A stretch of DNA of 64,000 nucleotides from Caulochytrium protostelioides (lineage: Eukaryota; Chytridiomycota; Caulochytriomycetes; Caulochytriales; Caulochytriaceae). The notes beneath the pieces were generated by a model. That model was not told the DNA's origin. It worked only from the letters and a program-made list of their open reading frames with translations, and did no database searches. Below are positions 9,463 through 18,136 of this stretch, in pieces. The number at the start of each line of letters is the position of its first letter. Within the stretch, counting starts at the first letter, position 1. The stretch is from positions 124,001-188,000 of the forward strand of contig ML014127.1 of assembly GCA_003615045.1 (NCBI GenBank). Direction: 5' to 3'. The translations under genes and the position numbers were made by a program.

Positions 9463-11826
9463 ATGGCCGGGCGCCGGGGCCCCGGCCCTTCGGAAACCAC
9501 GACGGAGGGCGAGCGCGCCGCCGGCGCGGCCACCACCAGTCGCCACGGCGAGCCCGGCGCCCGCACGCTCTTCCGCACGGCCTCGGGCACGCTGTCGCGG
9601 CGCAGCGCCGGCGGACCGCCGCTCCACGTGGCGCCTGCCTCCCTCGGCCTCGGCCTCGGCACCCGCACCGCCGGCCCGGACCTCGCCGGCGACGACGTCG
9701 GCGACCGTCCCGCCGCAGGCTTCCTCGGCCCCGACCGCCATGCCGTGCGGCGGCACGCGCCCTCGGCGCCGGCATCCTCCCCGGGCCACGACGGCCTGCG
9801 GAGCGCCGCCGTCGCCGCCGCCGCCGTCGCCGCCACGGAGGCCGGTCGCGCCTTCCTCACGGCCCCGCCGGCGTCCATCGCGCCGACGCCGTCGGATGCG
9901 GCGCCCGCCCGGGACGCCTACTTGGAGCGCCCGCGGTCCGCCGCGGCCGTCTCGCCCGGGACGCTCTCCGCGTGGTATGCCTCCGACAGCGGCGTGCGTC
10001 CCTCCGACGGCTCGGGGCCCTATTTCATGGATCTGGTGGCCGGCCAGTGCCATCGCCACGCCGAAGCGACCTCCCCGTCGCCGTCGCTATTGCCACCGCC
10101 CTCGCTAGCGCCGTTGCTATCGCCCGCGCTGTCGCCGTCATCGCCGCCGCCGCTGCCGCCCCCGATCCCGTCGGCGCCCGAAGACCTGATTACCAACATC
10201 GACACTGTGCCCTTTGTCAAGCGGCAGCTCGCGCCGCGGCCGTTTCATACGTCGCGCGACGCCTTTAAGGACATCTACATCTTCCAAGAGCGGTTGAAGC
10301 AGAGCCGGCGACATATGATCCGTCACCAGCGCTACTGGGAACTGCTGCTCGTGTTTCTGATCGTCGCGACGGCCTTCTTTTTCCACCAGTGCTTGGTCGC
10401 GCGGCCCTGGTTCTTTGCGAATGACGAGGCGGAGAGCCGGTATGCCGAATACCCGGTGTCGGCGTCAGCGTCGGCGGCGGCATCGGCGGCGGCCACAGCC
10501 ATGAAGACGGCGTCGCCAGCAGCACTGCCGGCGCCAGCGCCCTCGTCATGGATCGATCCGTCCCAACGGCTCGCGCAGCTCTCGGCACTGCTCTACGACC
10601 GGATACCCGGGTTCGACCCATGGCGCGTGACGACGGTTCACCCTGATCCTTCCGTAAACCGTGATGTCGCGACTCCCAGAGCTACGCATGGCCCGCCCGC
10701 GTTGCCCCCGGTACCGCCACCGCCACCGCCACCGCCGCCACCGCCGCCGACGCCCAAGCGCTGGATCAATCTCAACTACATCGGCTTGCTCCTCTCGTCC
10801 GGCAGCCTCTTCATGCTGTTCTTCTCGGGCACCGTGAACGAGAAAATCATCCACCCCGCGCAGTTCGACGCGCGCAACAACCGCTGGCTCGACCGTTTCA
10901 ACATGACGTTCAGCCGCACCCACAAGGGCACCATTGCGTTCTCCCCGCGCGTCCCGACGCCGTTCGTCGACGCGTTCGCCGTCTTTGTCGCCGAAGTCGA
11001 GGCGCGCAAGCGCGAGCAGCGCGCGCGTCTGAAGGGCGCCGCCGCCGCTGCGGCGCTCCAGACCCCGAGCGCGCGTGGCCCGCTCCCGGCGCTGCGGCGG
11101 TGGGCCCGCGCCCTCGCCGCGTGGCCGCGCCGCGTCCTCACCGGCACGCCGGCGGCGGCGTCGGCGCCCGCGACGTCCCTCCTGACGCCCCGGGCGTCCG
11201 TCCTGACGCCCCGGGCGTCCCTCCCCGCCGCGCCCGTCGCCGCCGCCGCCGCCGCTGGCGTCGCGACGGTGTCGCCGCCGTCGGTCCCGCCGCCGCCGTC
11301 GGCCCGGCCGCGGCGCACACGCCGCGCGACCGTCGGCGCCCTCGACGACGACGGCAATGGCGACGCCGACCGCCGCCGCCGCCGTCGCGCGACGCGGTCC
11401 CGCCCGCGCCTCTCAGCCCCGAGCAGCAGCGGCAGCAGCAGCAGCGCGGCGGCGACGCCGACGCCGACGTCGACGCCGACGGCACCGGGGGCGAGCGCGA
11501 TGCGCCGCGCGCTGGCGCGGCCGAGCGAGGGCCCGCTGCGGACGAAGCGGAGCAGTTGCGCGGCGCTCGCGGCGCTGGCCGCGGGCAACGCCGCCGCAGC
11601 GTCTGGGACCGCGAGTGCGCCCGTGACGCCGGTGATGGCCGAGAGCCGCCGCCGGGCGTCGGTGACGGGCGCCGCCGCGGCCGACGCCGCTGCCGACATG
11701 GGCCGCTCGGTGGCGACGACGGTCGAGGCGCCGCAGGAGGTCATGGAGCCTCTGGCATCCCGCCGTCGGCCGCCGCTGACCACGCGACAGTCGTCGTCGT
11801 TCTTGTCGTATACGCCGCCCTCGTAA
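9463..11826 (+). CDS. SPO7: Spo7/CNEP1R1-like regulatory subunit of lipin phosphatase complex
   Basis: 787 residues, far longer than the usual Spo7 (roughly 130-260). The family core is split by insertions. It begins with 'DIYIFQERLKQSRR' near residue 268 and a membrane segment around 290-312; then comes a poly-Pro/Ala insertion; then a second membrane segment around 437-456 ('YIGLLLSSGSLFMLFFSG'), 'NEKIIHPAQFDARNNRW', and 'FNMTFSRTHKGTIAFSPR' with an amphipathic helix after it. In known fungi Spo7 anchors the phosphatase Nem1 at the nuclear envelope/ER; the complex dephosphorylates lipin (Pah1) and so controls triglyceride versus phospholipid synthesis and nuclear shape. The N-terminal 260 and C-terminal 250 residues are low-complexity and have no domain I recognise. 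The two-membrane-span core makes the assignment good. Confidence 0.8.
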   Translation: MAGRRGPGPSETTTEGERAAGAATTSRHGEPGARTLFRTASGTLSRRSAGGPPLHVAPASLGLGLGTRTAGPDLAGDDVGDRPAAGFLGPDRHAVRRHAPSAPASSPGHDGLRSAAVAAAAVAATEAGRAFLTAPPASIAPTPSDAAPARDAYLERPRSAAAVSPGTLSAWYASDSGVRPSDGSGPYFMDLVAGQCHRHAEATSPSPSLLPPPSLAPLLSPALSPSSPPPLPPPIPSAPEDLITNIDTVPFVKRQLAPRPFHTSRDAFKDIYIFQERLKQSRRHMIRHQRYWELLLVFLIVATAFFFHQCLVARPWFFANDEAESRYAEYPVSASASAAASAAATAMKTASPAALPAPAPSSWIDPSQRLAQLSALLYDRIPGFDPWRVTTVHPDPSVNRDVATPRATHGPPALPPVPPPPPPPPPPPPTPKRWINLNYIGLLLSSGSLFMLFFSGTVNEKIIHPAQFDARNNRWLDRFNMTFSRTHKGTIAFSPRVPTPFVDAFAVFVAEVEARKREQRARLKGAAAAAALQTPSARGPLPALRRWARALAAWPRRVLTGTPAAASAPATSLLTPRASVLTPRASLPAAPVAAAAAAGVATVSPPSVPPPPSARPRRTRRATVGALDDDGNGDADRRRRRRATRSRPRLSAPSSSGSSSSAAATPTPTSTPTAPGASAMRRALARPSEGPLRTKRSSCAALAALAAGNAAAASGTASAPVTPVMAESRRRASVTGAAAADAAADMGRSVATTVEAPQEVMEPLASRRRPPLTTRQSSSFLSYTPPS
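10711..10750 (+). repeat. CCACCG repeat coding poly-Pro
   Basis: Proline-coding hexamer run inside the loop between the two membrane segments of the Spo7-like protein. Confidence 0.85.
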
Positions 11827-12007
11827 CTCGACGGGATATCATCGATGCACAGAGATCTGGCTACTCTACAATCTCGTAAAAGAGCAATTGCAACAAAACA
11901 ACCATACACGATGGGGAGAAAAAGGGGGTTGCGATGCCTTCCCTCGCCGGGGGCCATAGGCTCCGAAGCACCGTTTCTCACAAACATCGCTCATGAGGTC
12001 GAAACGT

Positions 12008-12042
12008 AAAAAAAAAAAAGAAAAACACACACACACACACAC
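12008..12042. repeat. Poly-A run plus AC dinucleotide repeat
   Basis: A12 at 12008-12019 followed by an (AC)9 tract at 12025-12042, in the 3' flank of the PTP4A gene (minus strand). Confidence 0.9.
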
Positions 12043-12079
12043 GCATACCACGAGGCCACGGCGGCGCGTCCATCGCGAT

Positions 12080-12841
12080 TCACATGATCGAGCATGACTT
12101 GTTCTGGGACGCGCGGCGCTTGTAGCTCTCAATGTACTTGAGCTGGCGGTTGTTAATGGCGCCACGGCGACGCTCGCGGATAAAGATGACCGAGTCGAGC
12201 GGCGCCATGCCGGCTTCGATGAGCGCCATGGCGACGAGCACGGGCGCGCGGCCGAGTCCGGCAACGCAGTGGACGCCGATCGCGGGGTTGGACACGACCG
12301 TGCCGTTCGTCAGGGTCGCCGTCAACGGCGCCGCGGCTGCCGCGGCGGAGGCGGGCGGCTGCCGCGGCGATCCGGTGCCGGCGCCGCGGGCGCCGGTAGG
12401 GCCCGGGCTGCCCGGGGGCCCGAAGCGCTTGGCGACGAGGGCCAGCCACTGGATGACGATCTGGGCGGGCGGCGCCTCGCCGTCGGCGAAGGGCAGCTCG
12501 TGGAGCTCGATGCCGGCGTCCTGGAAGATGCGGCGCTCGTAGGTCGGCTCGCAGACGCGCACGACGTCAGTCACGTGGTGGCGCTGCAGCTCCTTGAGGT
12601 AGATGGGCCCCGTGCGGTCCGACGGCGCGTCGAAGATGAGAAACCGCAGGTTGCGGTACTCGATGAGCGTTGGCGGGTTCGGCAGGATCGGCGCGAGGTG
12701 GGCGCTGCCGGCGCCAATGCCGGCGGCGCCCGTGGCGGCGCCGTTGACGGCGCCCATATCGTACGCGGCGGCGCCGGGGCCGTGGTGGCGGTAGGCGGGC
12801 AGCCGGGCGACGCCGGCGTGTGCCGGAAGCGGCGTGGGCAT
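12080..12841 (-). CDS. PRL/PTP4A-type prenylated protein tyrosine phosphatase
   Basis: 253 residues from the ATG at 12841; the upstream in-frame ATG at 12907 would add a hydrophobic leader not expected in this family. The active-site loop 'HCVAGLGRAPVLVA' (Cys192, Arg198) is that of phosphatases of regenerating liver: Ala in place of the usual Ser/Thr after Arg. The general-acid region 'LPFADGEAPP' has Asp120. 'IRERRRGAINNRQLKYIESY' also matches PRL. The C terminus is polybasic and ends Cys-Ser-Ile-Met, a CAAX box predicting farnesylation and membrane attachment. The usual PRL is about 150-175 residues. The excess is an N-terminal Ala/Gly extension (about 50) and a Gly/Pro/Ala insertion between general acid and P-loop (about 141-185). 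Animal PRLs bind CNNM magnesium transporters; whether that holds here is unknown. Confidence 0.93.
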   Translation of the reverse strand: MPTPLPAHAGVARLPAYRHHGPGAAAYDMGAVNGAATGAAGIGAGSAHLAPILPNPPTLIEYRNLRFLIFDAPSDRTGPIYLKELQRHHVTDVVRVCEPTYERRIFQDAGIELHELPFADGEAPPAQIVIQWLALVAKRFGPPGSPGPTGARGAGTGSPRQPPASAAAAAAPLTATLTNGTVVSNPAIGVHCVAGLGRAPVLVAMALIEAGMAPLDSVIFIRERRRGAINNRQLKYIESYKRRASQNKSCSIM

Positions 12842-13136
12842 GATTGGAATCACGAGTGGGAGCGAGATTGAAATGAAAAAAAGTAAGAACGCGAGCAGGC
12901 ACGTCAAAGGGATCGGTCGAGCGAGGGGACGACGGCGGGAAGGCGATCCTATCCGGGATCGATGGAGAGAGAGAGCCCCAGGATGAGCAAACGGCGCTGC
13001 CGGCAGGCAGACGGGTTCACCGCGACGTCGCCAGGGTGGGCGTCGGCGCCGTAGCGCGGCGGTGGCGGGGCGGCCGTGGGGGTGTTGCGGCGAATGGTGG
13101 CGTCGGCACCGCGGCAGCGGCGGCGTGGACGGCGTG

Positions 13137-13170
<34 letters not shown>

Positions 13171-14634
13171 GCGACGGCGACGGCGGCGGTAGTCGACGTT
13201 GTCCTCAGCGCTGTCGGTGGTTTCACGCGATGGGGCAGCAGCGGCGACGGGGCGGCGGAGCGAGGCGACCGGATCAGAGTCAGACACGGACACCACCACC
13301 GCGGGCAGGGCGGCGAGTCAATGCCAACGCGTGCCGGTGTACGCCATGGGAGTATGCTTGCTGCGACGATCCGTGGCGCAGACGGATGAAGCGGCCAGAA
13401 GAGTCGCCCACGGGCCGATCGACAGCGGAGTAAAGAACGTCCGACGGGTCGGAGTCCGGCGAACGTGACGGCAGCGGCGAGAACAAGAGCGAGGCGACAG
13501 GGACGGGACGCGGCAGGGTGGATACGAGTCGTCGACACCGTCGGCCGACTCCGTTAGAAGTCCGCGGGTATGAGCAGGGAGTGAGTGGGAAGCAGGCGTG
13601 GGCAAGCGTCAGCAGCGGGGCAGCGAGCGAGGTGAGGCCTGCCAAGCAGCCGAGTCGCGGTCTTCGAGGCTGGCGAGCGCATCGAATCGTCGAGCACCCA
13701 TCCGAGCGCATCCCTTTCCGTGGGATCCTTGGCCTAAATGATCCTGTCTCTCCCGACCCTCGATACCTTCGCTGCTCAGCGTCGTGTTTCACGCCGTATG
13801 AACGCTGCGCACCGAGTACGAGCGCGCGGTGGTTCGGTCCATCGGACGGTGCGATGCCTCCACACCAAGCGATGACGATGCCTTCGCCGGGCGCCGGGCG
13901 CCCCGCCATCATCGGCCCGAAAGACCGCTCGGGGCGGCGGCGGCGGCGGCGGCCTCGGCGGCGGCGCCCATCGGCGGGCTGGCTGGCCCGCTGGCTCGCC
14001 GACCGCCGCATCCGCCTGCCGCCGCCGCCGCCGCCGCCGAGGCCGCCGCATCAGCCGCCGCATCAGCCGCCGCCGAGGCCGCCGCCGAGGCCCATGATGG
14101 CGGACCCGCCGTCTCGTCGCGGACAGCGGCGGTCGCGCCGCAGCCGCCAGGGACGGGTGTGTCGCGCCGGCGACGCGATCCGCCGGGCCCACAGAGTCGA
14201 CGCGGGCGATGCCACGCGCATCCAGGCCACGACCGCGCAGACGGCCGTCGCGCGGCCACGTCGGAGGCCGCCGTGCCGATGTGGGCCTGCCCGCCCACGT
14301 GTCATGAGCGTCCGTCGAGGCCGTGCCGACCATGCGGGAGACGGGGTATGGGGGCGGCACGCGGCCCCGGGATTAGGTCATCTGGAGTTGTCGGCGCGCC
14401 GACAACAACACCCAAGGGCAGGATACGAGCCGTCGACGCTTGCCAGGTGTCCCCGTCGTACCCGGCGACGCGGGGATTTTATTTTTTCGGTTACTTGGCC
14501 ATACCGTGCCAAATTGATCCTGGCTGGACAACCACGAGTTCCGTGAAGCAAGGCTGAAGCGTCAGAATGGCTGGCATCTGCGGCATCGATGGAAAGGACA
14601 GCGCCCGCGTCGCCCTCCGCCGCCGGCCCGCAGG
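12842..14634. other. Intergenic, no convincing gene
   Basis: 1.8 kb upstream of PTP4A and downstream of WRAP53. It holds an AGC repeat (13137-13173) and CCG-rich low-complexity DNA (13930-14100). Long overlapping frames on both strands are Arg/Pro/Ala-rich and have no domain; none has a better claim than the others. Confidence 0.45.
13137..13173. repeat. AGC trinucleotide repeat
   Basis: About twelve AGC units with one AGT interruption, in intergenic DNA upstream of the PTP4A gene. Confidence 0.9.
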
Positions 14635-16434
14635 CTACGAGACGTGGCGGAACAGCACCAGATCAAGCGTCGCGCCGACATGGGAAGACGACGACGTGTC
14701 GCATACGAGGATGCCTGCACGGCCGTCTGCGTTTGCATCATGATCACGGTACGCCGCACATGGTGATTCGACGCGATTTTCTGAATTTTCTGGATTTTGT
14801 CGACGATGTGCCGCCTGTACGGCATCGGTGTATGAGCCCGACGAAGACGTATCAGATGATGCGTCTCCTGCGCAAGAAGGATCGTTAGGATCGTTAGGAT
14901 CGTTAGGATCGTCAGGATCGTGAGGATCGTCAGGATCGTTAGGATCGTTAGGATCGTCAGGATCGTCGTGGTCATGCTCGGGAAATGCTGGCACATCGCG
15001 GAGGCGAGGTCGAGTCGCTTCGCCGAACAGAGTCGCATCGCAAGGCCGAGTCGCACCGCGCCGCGGCGCACGGACAACCGCCGCCATGTCCCACAGCGGA
15101 TGCAGCGCGAGGCCCGTCACGGCGCCCATCCCCGTCTCGTCGGCGGCCTGCGATGCGGCGGCGTCCATCAGGATCGTCTGGGCACGTGGCTTGACGGCGG
15201 CCTCGCCGTCCGCGGGCCCCGCGCGCCGCGGCTGAAACGACAGCCGCCCGTCAGCGCCGCCCCAGACCAACGTGCGGCGGTCCGGCGTGAGCGACCACGC
15301 CCGCGAGCCGCGGTCCGGCGCCGCTCGCCGCGGCGCATAGAAGGCCGTGCACGTCGCCGGCATGCGCCAGTCCCACTCGGCAACGCCCGCGCGGCCGCGC
15401 TGCGCGACGAGCAGCGTCTCGGCGTCCGCGTGCAGCGCGAGGATCCCGCGCTGCACGCCGTGCCGCTGCTGCCACCGCCACGCGGCCGACGCCGGGCGCG
15501 TCGTGCGCTGCGTGACCTCGCGCGTGGTCAGATAGATGGCGGCGCGCGCGATCCGCAGGTCGAGGAGCGCCACGTCGCCGCGGCGCGTGCCCGCGACCGC
15601 CAGCGCCGGTGCCGTCGGCACGGCCGCGAGGACGCTGACGGTCTCGAGCGCCGTCGCGGGCCGCGTCTGCGCGTGCGGCCGGAGCCGCAGCTCGCCCCGG
15701 GTCCTGGCGCCCAGCCGCAGGCCCACCACGCGGGCCGCTGCCGACGCGGCGCCGCCGCGGCCTGTGTCATGCGCCACCGTGGCCGCTGTCTCGATGGCGA
15801 CGCCGCGGCTCGTGTGGCGCCCGCCGCCGACGATGGGCACCCACCGCTCGCACGTGCTGCCGCCACCGCCGCCGCCGCCGCCGCCGCCGTCGGCGCGCGT
15901 CGCATCCGCCAGCGTCACGCCGCCGCGGCCGCCCGCGAGCAGCGACCCGCCGTCGGCCGTGAACGCGAGCGCCTGCGGCGACGGCCGCGGCTCGCCGCGC
16001 TCGGTCGGGTAGAACGCGGCGATGCGCTCGGCGGGGCGGCGCGGCCCTGCGGCGTCGTAGGCATCGACCGGCACCCGCCAGATCTGGACGGGAAGGTCGC
16101 GCGCCGCCGTGGCGACGCAGAAGCTGTCGGGCGCCTGGGCCGACGCATACGGATACCACGCCGCGGCGAGCGTTGGCGACGGGCGGCGGAGCGACGCGAG
16201 CGGCGTCGGCGGGCGCGGCGGCGTGCCCGGCGGCGCGGGGTACAGCGCGTCCACGGCGTAGACGGCGAGCGTCGTGTCGGCCGCCGCCGTCAGCAGCGCC
16301 GCGCCGTCCGGCGACCACAGCACGTGGTGCAGCGTCGGCGGCGCGGTCTGCGCGCGTCGCGTGTCGATGAGCGGCGCGCGCCTCCGCTGCACGCGGAAGC
16401 GCTGCAGCAGCGCGACATCATACGGAGCTGCCAT
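14635..16434 (-). CDS. WRAP53/TCAB1 (Swt21)-like WD-repeat protein
   Basis: About 599 residues from the ATG at 16434. The N-terminal half has the family hallmarks in order: 'LHHVLWSPDGAALLTAAAD', then a Trp-Tyr-Pro motif, then 'SFCVATAARDLPVQIWRVP', then 'RPSPQALAFTADGGSLLAGG'. The middle has further degenerate WD blades ('VAGTRRGDVALLDLR', 'LHADAETLLVAQRG', 'WSLTPDRRTLVWGGADG'). In animals WRAP53 binds the CAB box of scaRNAs and telomerase RNA in Cajal bodies; the budding-yeast relative Swt21 is linked to the splicing commitment complex. Here the role would be nuclear RNP assembly. The protein has a Gly10 tract (CCG repeat), an Asp-Pro-Asn tandem repeat (residues about 489-519) and a Ser/Asp-rich tail. 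Head to head with the WBP4-like splicing gene. Confidence 0.78.
   Translation of the reverse strand: MAAPYDVALLQRFRVQRRRAPLIDTRRAQTAPPTLHHVLWSPDGAALLTAAADTTLAVYAVDALYPAPPGTPPRPPTPLASLRRPSPTLAAAWYPYASAQAPDSFCVATAARDLPVQIWRVPVDAYDAAGPRRPAERIAAFYPTERGEPRPSPQALAFTADGGSLLAGGRGGVTLADATRADGGGGGGGGGGSTCERWVPIVGGGRHTSRGVAIETAATVAHDTGRGGAASAAARVVGLRLGARTRGELRLRPHAQTRPATALETVSVLAAVPTAPALAVAGTRRGDVALLDLRIARAAIYLTTREVTQRTTRPASAAWRWQQRHGVQRGILALHADAETLLVAQRGRAGVAEWDWRMPATCTAFYAPRRAAPDRGSRAWSLTPDRRTLVWGGADGRLSFQPRRAGPADGEAAVKPRAQTILMDAAASQAADETGMGAVTGLALHPLWDMAAVVRAPRRGATRPCDATLFGEATRPRLRDVPAFPEHDHDDPDDPNDPNDPDDPHDPDDPNDPNDPNDPSCAGDASSDTSSSGSYTDAVQAAHRRQNPENSENRVESPCAAYRDHDANADGRAGILVCDTSSSSHVGATLDLVLFRHVS
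14878..14967 (-). repeat. 9-bp tandem repeat coding Asp-Pro-Asn
   Basis: Ten phased copies of AGGATCGTT with single-base variants. On the minus strand they code Asp-Pro-Asn/Asp/His triplets inside the acidic tail of the WRAP53-like protein. The unit is a multiple of three, so copy-number change keeps the frame. Confidence 0.95.
15859..15889 (-). repeat. CCG repeat coding poly-Gly
   Basis: Short CCG run coding about ten consecutive glycines in a loop between blades of the WRAP53-like protein. Confidence 0.85.
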
Positions 16435-17024
16435 CGCGCATCGCGGCGGGCGGTCTGCTCGATACGGTGGCGCGGCCACGCGGCGGTCGACCGCTGCCGG
16501 GGCAGCGGGGGGTCTGAACCGAGGCGTCAGCCGTCCTCATCAGCCGTCACGCGAGCAGCGCCTTCGTTTCCGGTGTCCGTGATCAAGGATACCACGGGCT
16601 CGTCACGCGCCGGAGGCCCTCATGAAGGCGGATGCCGGCCGCAGCGCGCTGAGCCGCGCGCGTGTCGGCGACGGCGGTCCGTCGGACCCACGAGGCCGCC
16701 AGGGGGTCCCAGCGCCACAGCGCGGCTGGTGACGCGGCGGGGTGGCGCCCCGGCGCGGCGTTCCCCTTCTTGGGTGGGCGCTGGAACGGAGTTCCGCGGG
16801 AACACTGGCCAGCATACTCTGATAGCGCCTGGTCGGCACATCAACCACCTTGGGCAGATGCGACTATTCGACTGATGGACAACTCGTCCAGGATGAAGCC
16901 TCGGTACGCCCATTCTGCTCCGACTCTCCCCTTCTCTTTGCATCGACGGCGTTAGCGCAGCTGGGCGGTTGTTGCATGCATGTCTGAGCGCTTGGCCAGG
17001 CCCTGAGCGGTGATCGCAGCCGCG
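16435..17024. other. Bidirectional promoter region WRAP53/WBP4
   Basis: 590 bp between two divergent start codons of nuclear RNA-processing genes. I see no TATA element that stands out; a co-regulated bidirectional promoter is an inference from spacing and function only. Confidence 0.45.
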
Positions 17025-18075
17025 ATGGCGTACGAGCGCAAGACGAGTTCGCGGTACTGGTGCAAGTTCTGCCATGTCTCGATTCAAGACAATCGCGTGG
17101 TAAGTTGATCACGGACGAGCCTCTCGGATGCACCGGGCGAGCCCGTGCTTCATCGAGCATCGACGACATGACCCTTCCTGCGATCCGGGCGAATCTCCGC
17201 TCAACGTCACCCCTGTTCCTTCCTGAATGACGCGATTTTCGATGATCGGTGCATCGCGTTAGTCGCGCGAATCGCACGAGGCGAGCTCGAAGCACCGCAC
17301 CGCCGTCCGCCAGAACTTGCAAGACATCCAGCGCCGCGGCGCCGAGCAGCAGCGCGAGGCCGCCCGCAATGAAGCCGCGCTGATCCAAATCACGGCGGCC
17401 GCCGAGCGCGCGTATGCGCGCGAAACGGGGCAGCGGCTGGCGTCGGCCGCGCCCACGCCGTCCCGGGCGCCGGCTGCCCTCGCCGCCGCCGCCGCCACGG
17501 CTGATCCCGCCGCGGCGGGATCAGCCGCGGCCGTTCCACCAGCGCTGTCGCCGGCGCCGCGAGCGCCGCCGCGGGGTAAACACGCGCGGCCCGAGGCGCC
17601 CGCTCTGACGCCGATCGCGCTGTCGGCCGACGCGGCGTCGCTGGCCGCGGCGGTGCCCTTGCACGGCGCGCCGCCGTCGGACGCGTCCCCGCTCGGCCCC
17701 TGGGTCGAGGTCGCCGCGGATCCGGCGCCGCTGCCCGCCGCCGCCGCCGTCGCCGCCGCCGCGGGTGATGCGGCGCCGGCCGTGAAGAACGAGGACGGGA
17801 CGCCGTCCGACGTGAAGCCCGCGCCTGCCGCCGCCGCCGCCGCCGCTGCCGCGCGGCCCGCGACCATCTCGATCACGGGCACGCGACGGCATGCGCGGGA
17901 GCTGCAGGCCGACGACGTGCAGCGGCTCGCACAGGCGCCCGAAAAAGTGGTCCGTGCGGCGCCCCCGTCGGGCCGTCCGGCCCCGGCCGCGGCGGCCGCG
18001 GCGTCGGGGTTCAAGAGGCGCCGGGTGGCCGGGGCGCCGCGCGGGAGGCCGCGGGCGCCCGCCTCGGACGCGTGA
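17025..18075 (+). CDS. WBP4: WBP4/FBP21-like spliceosomal protein, two exons
   Basis: Exon 1 is 17025-17099 and exon 2 is 17263-18075, joined in phase 0 across a 163-nt intron with donor GTAAGT (17100) and acceptor TTAG (17262). Exon 1 codes 25 residues, 'SSRYWCKFCHVSIQDNRV', and exon 2 continues 'SRESHEASSKHRTAVRQNL'. Joined, they form a U1-type/matrin C2H2 finger (Cys-x2-Cys ... His-x5-His), which exists only after splicing. This finger followed by a helical, Ala/Gln-rich segment and a C-terminal 'FKRRR' motif matches WW domain-binding protein 4, a component of the activated spliceosome (B complex). Total about 295 residues, with a long Ala/Pro-rich low-complexity middle. I see no clear WW domains, which vertebrate WBP4 has but some fungal relatives lack. 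It converges on NUP58 with only 61 bp between stops. Confidence 0.8.
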
Positions 18076-18136
18076 GTCGCGCCACGAATGCGGCTGCGCC
18101 AGACAGGGATACGTATGATACATCGGAGACGAAGGG

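Noticed and set aside
12907-14557. Several 130-340 codon frames between PTP4A and WRAP53
   Set aside because: They overlap on both strands, contain repeat-coded runs (AGC, CCG) and match nothing recognisable.
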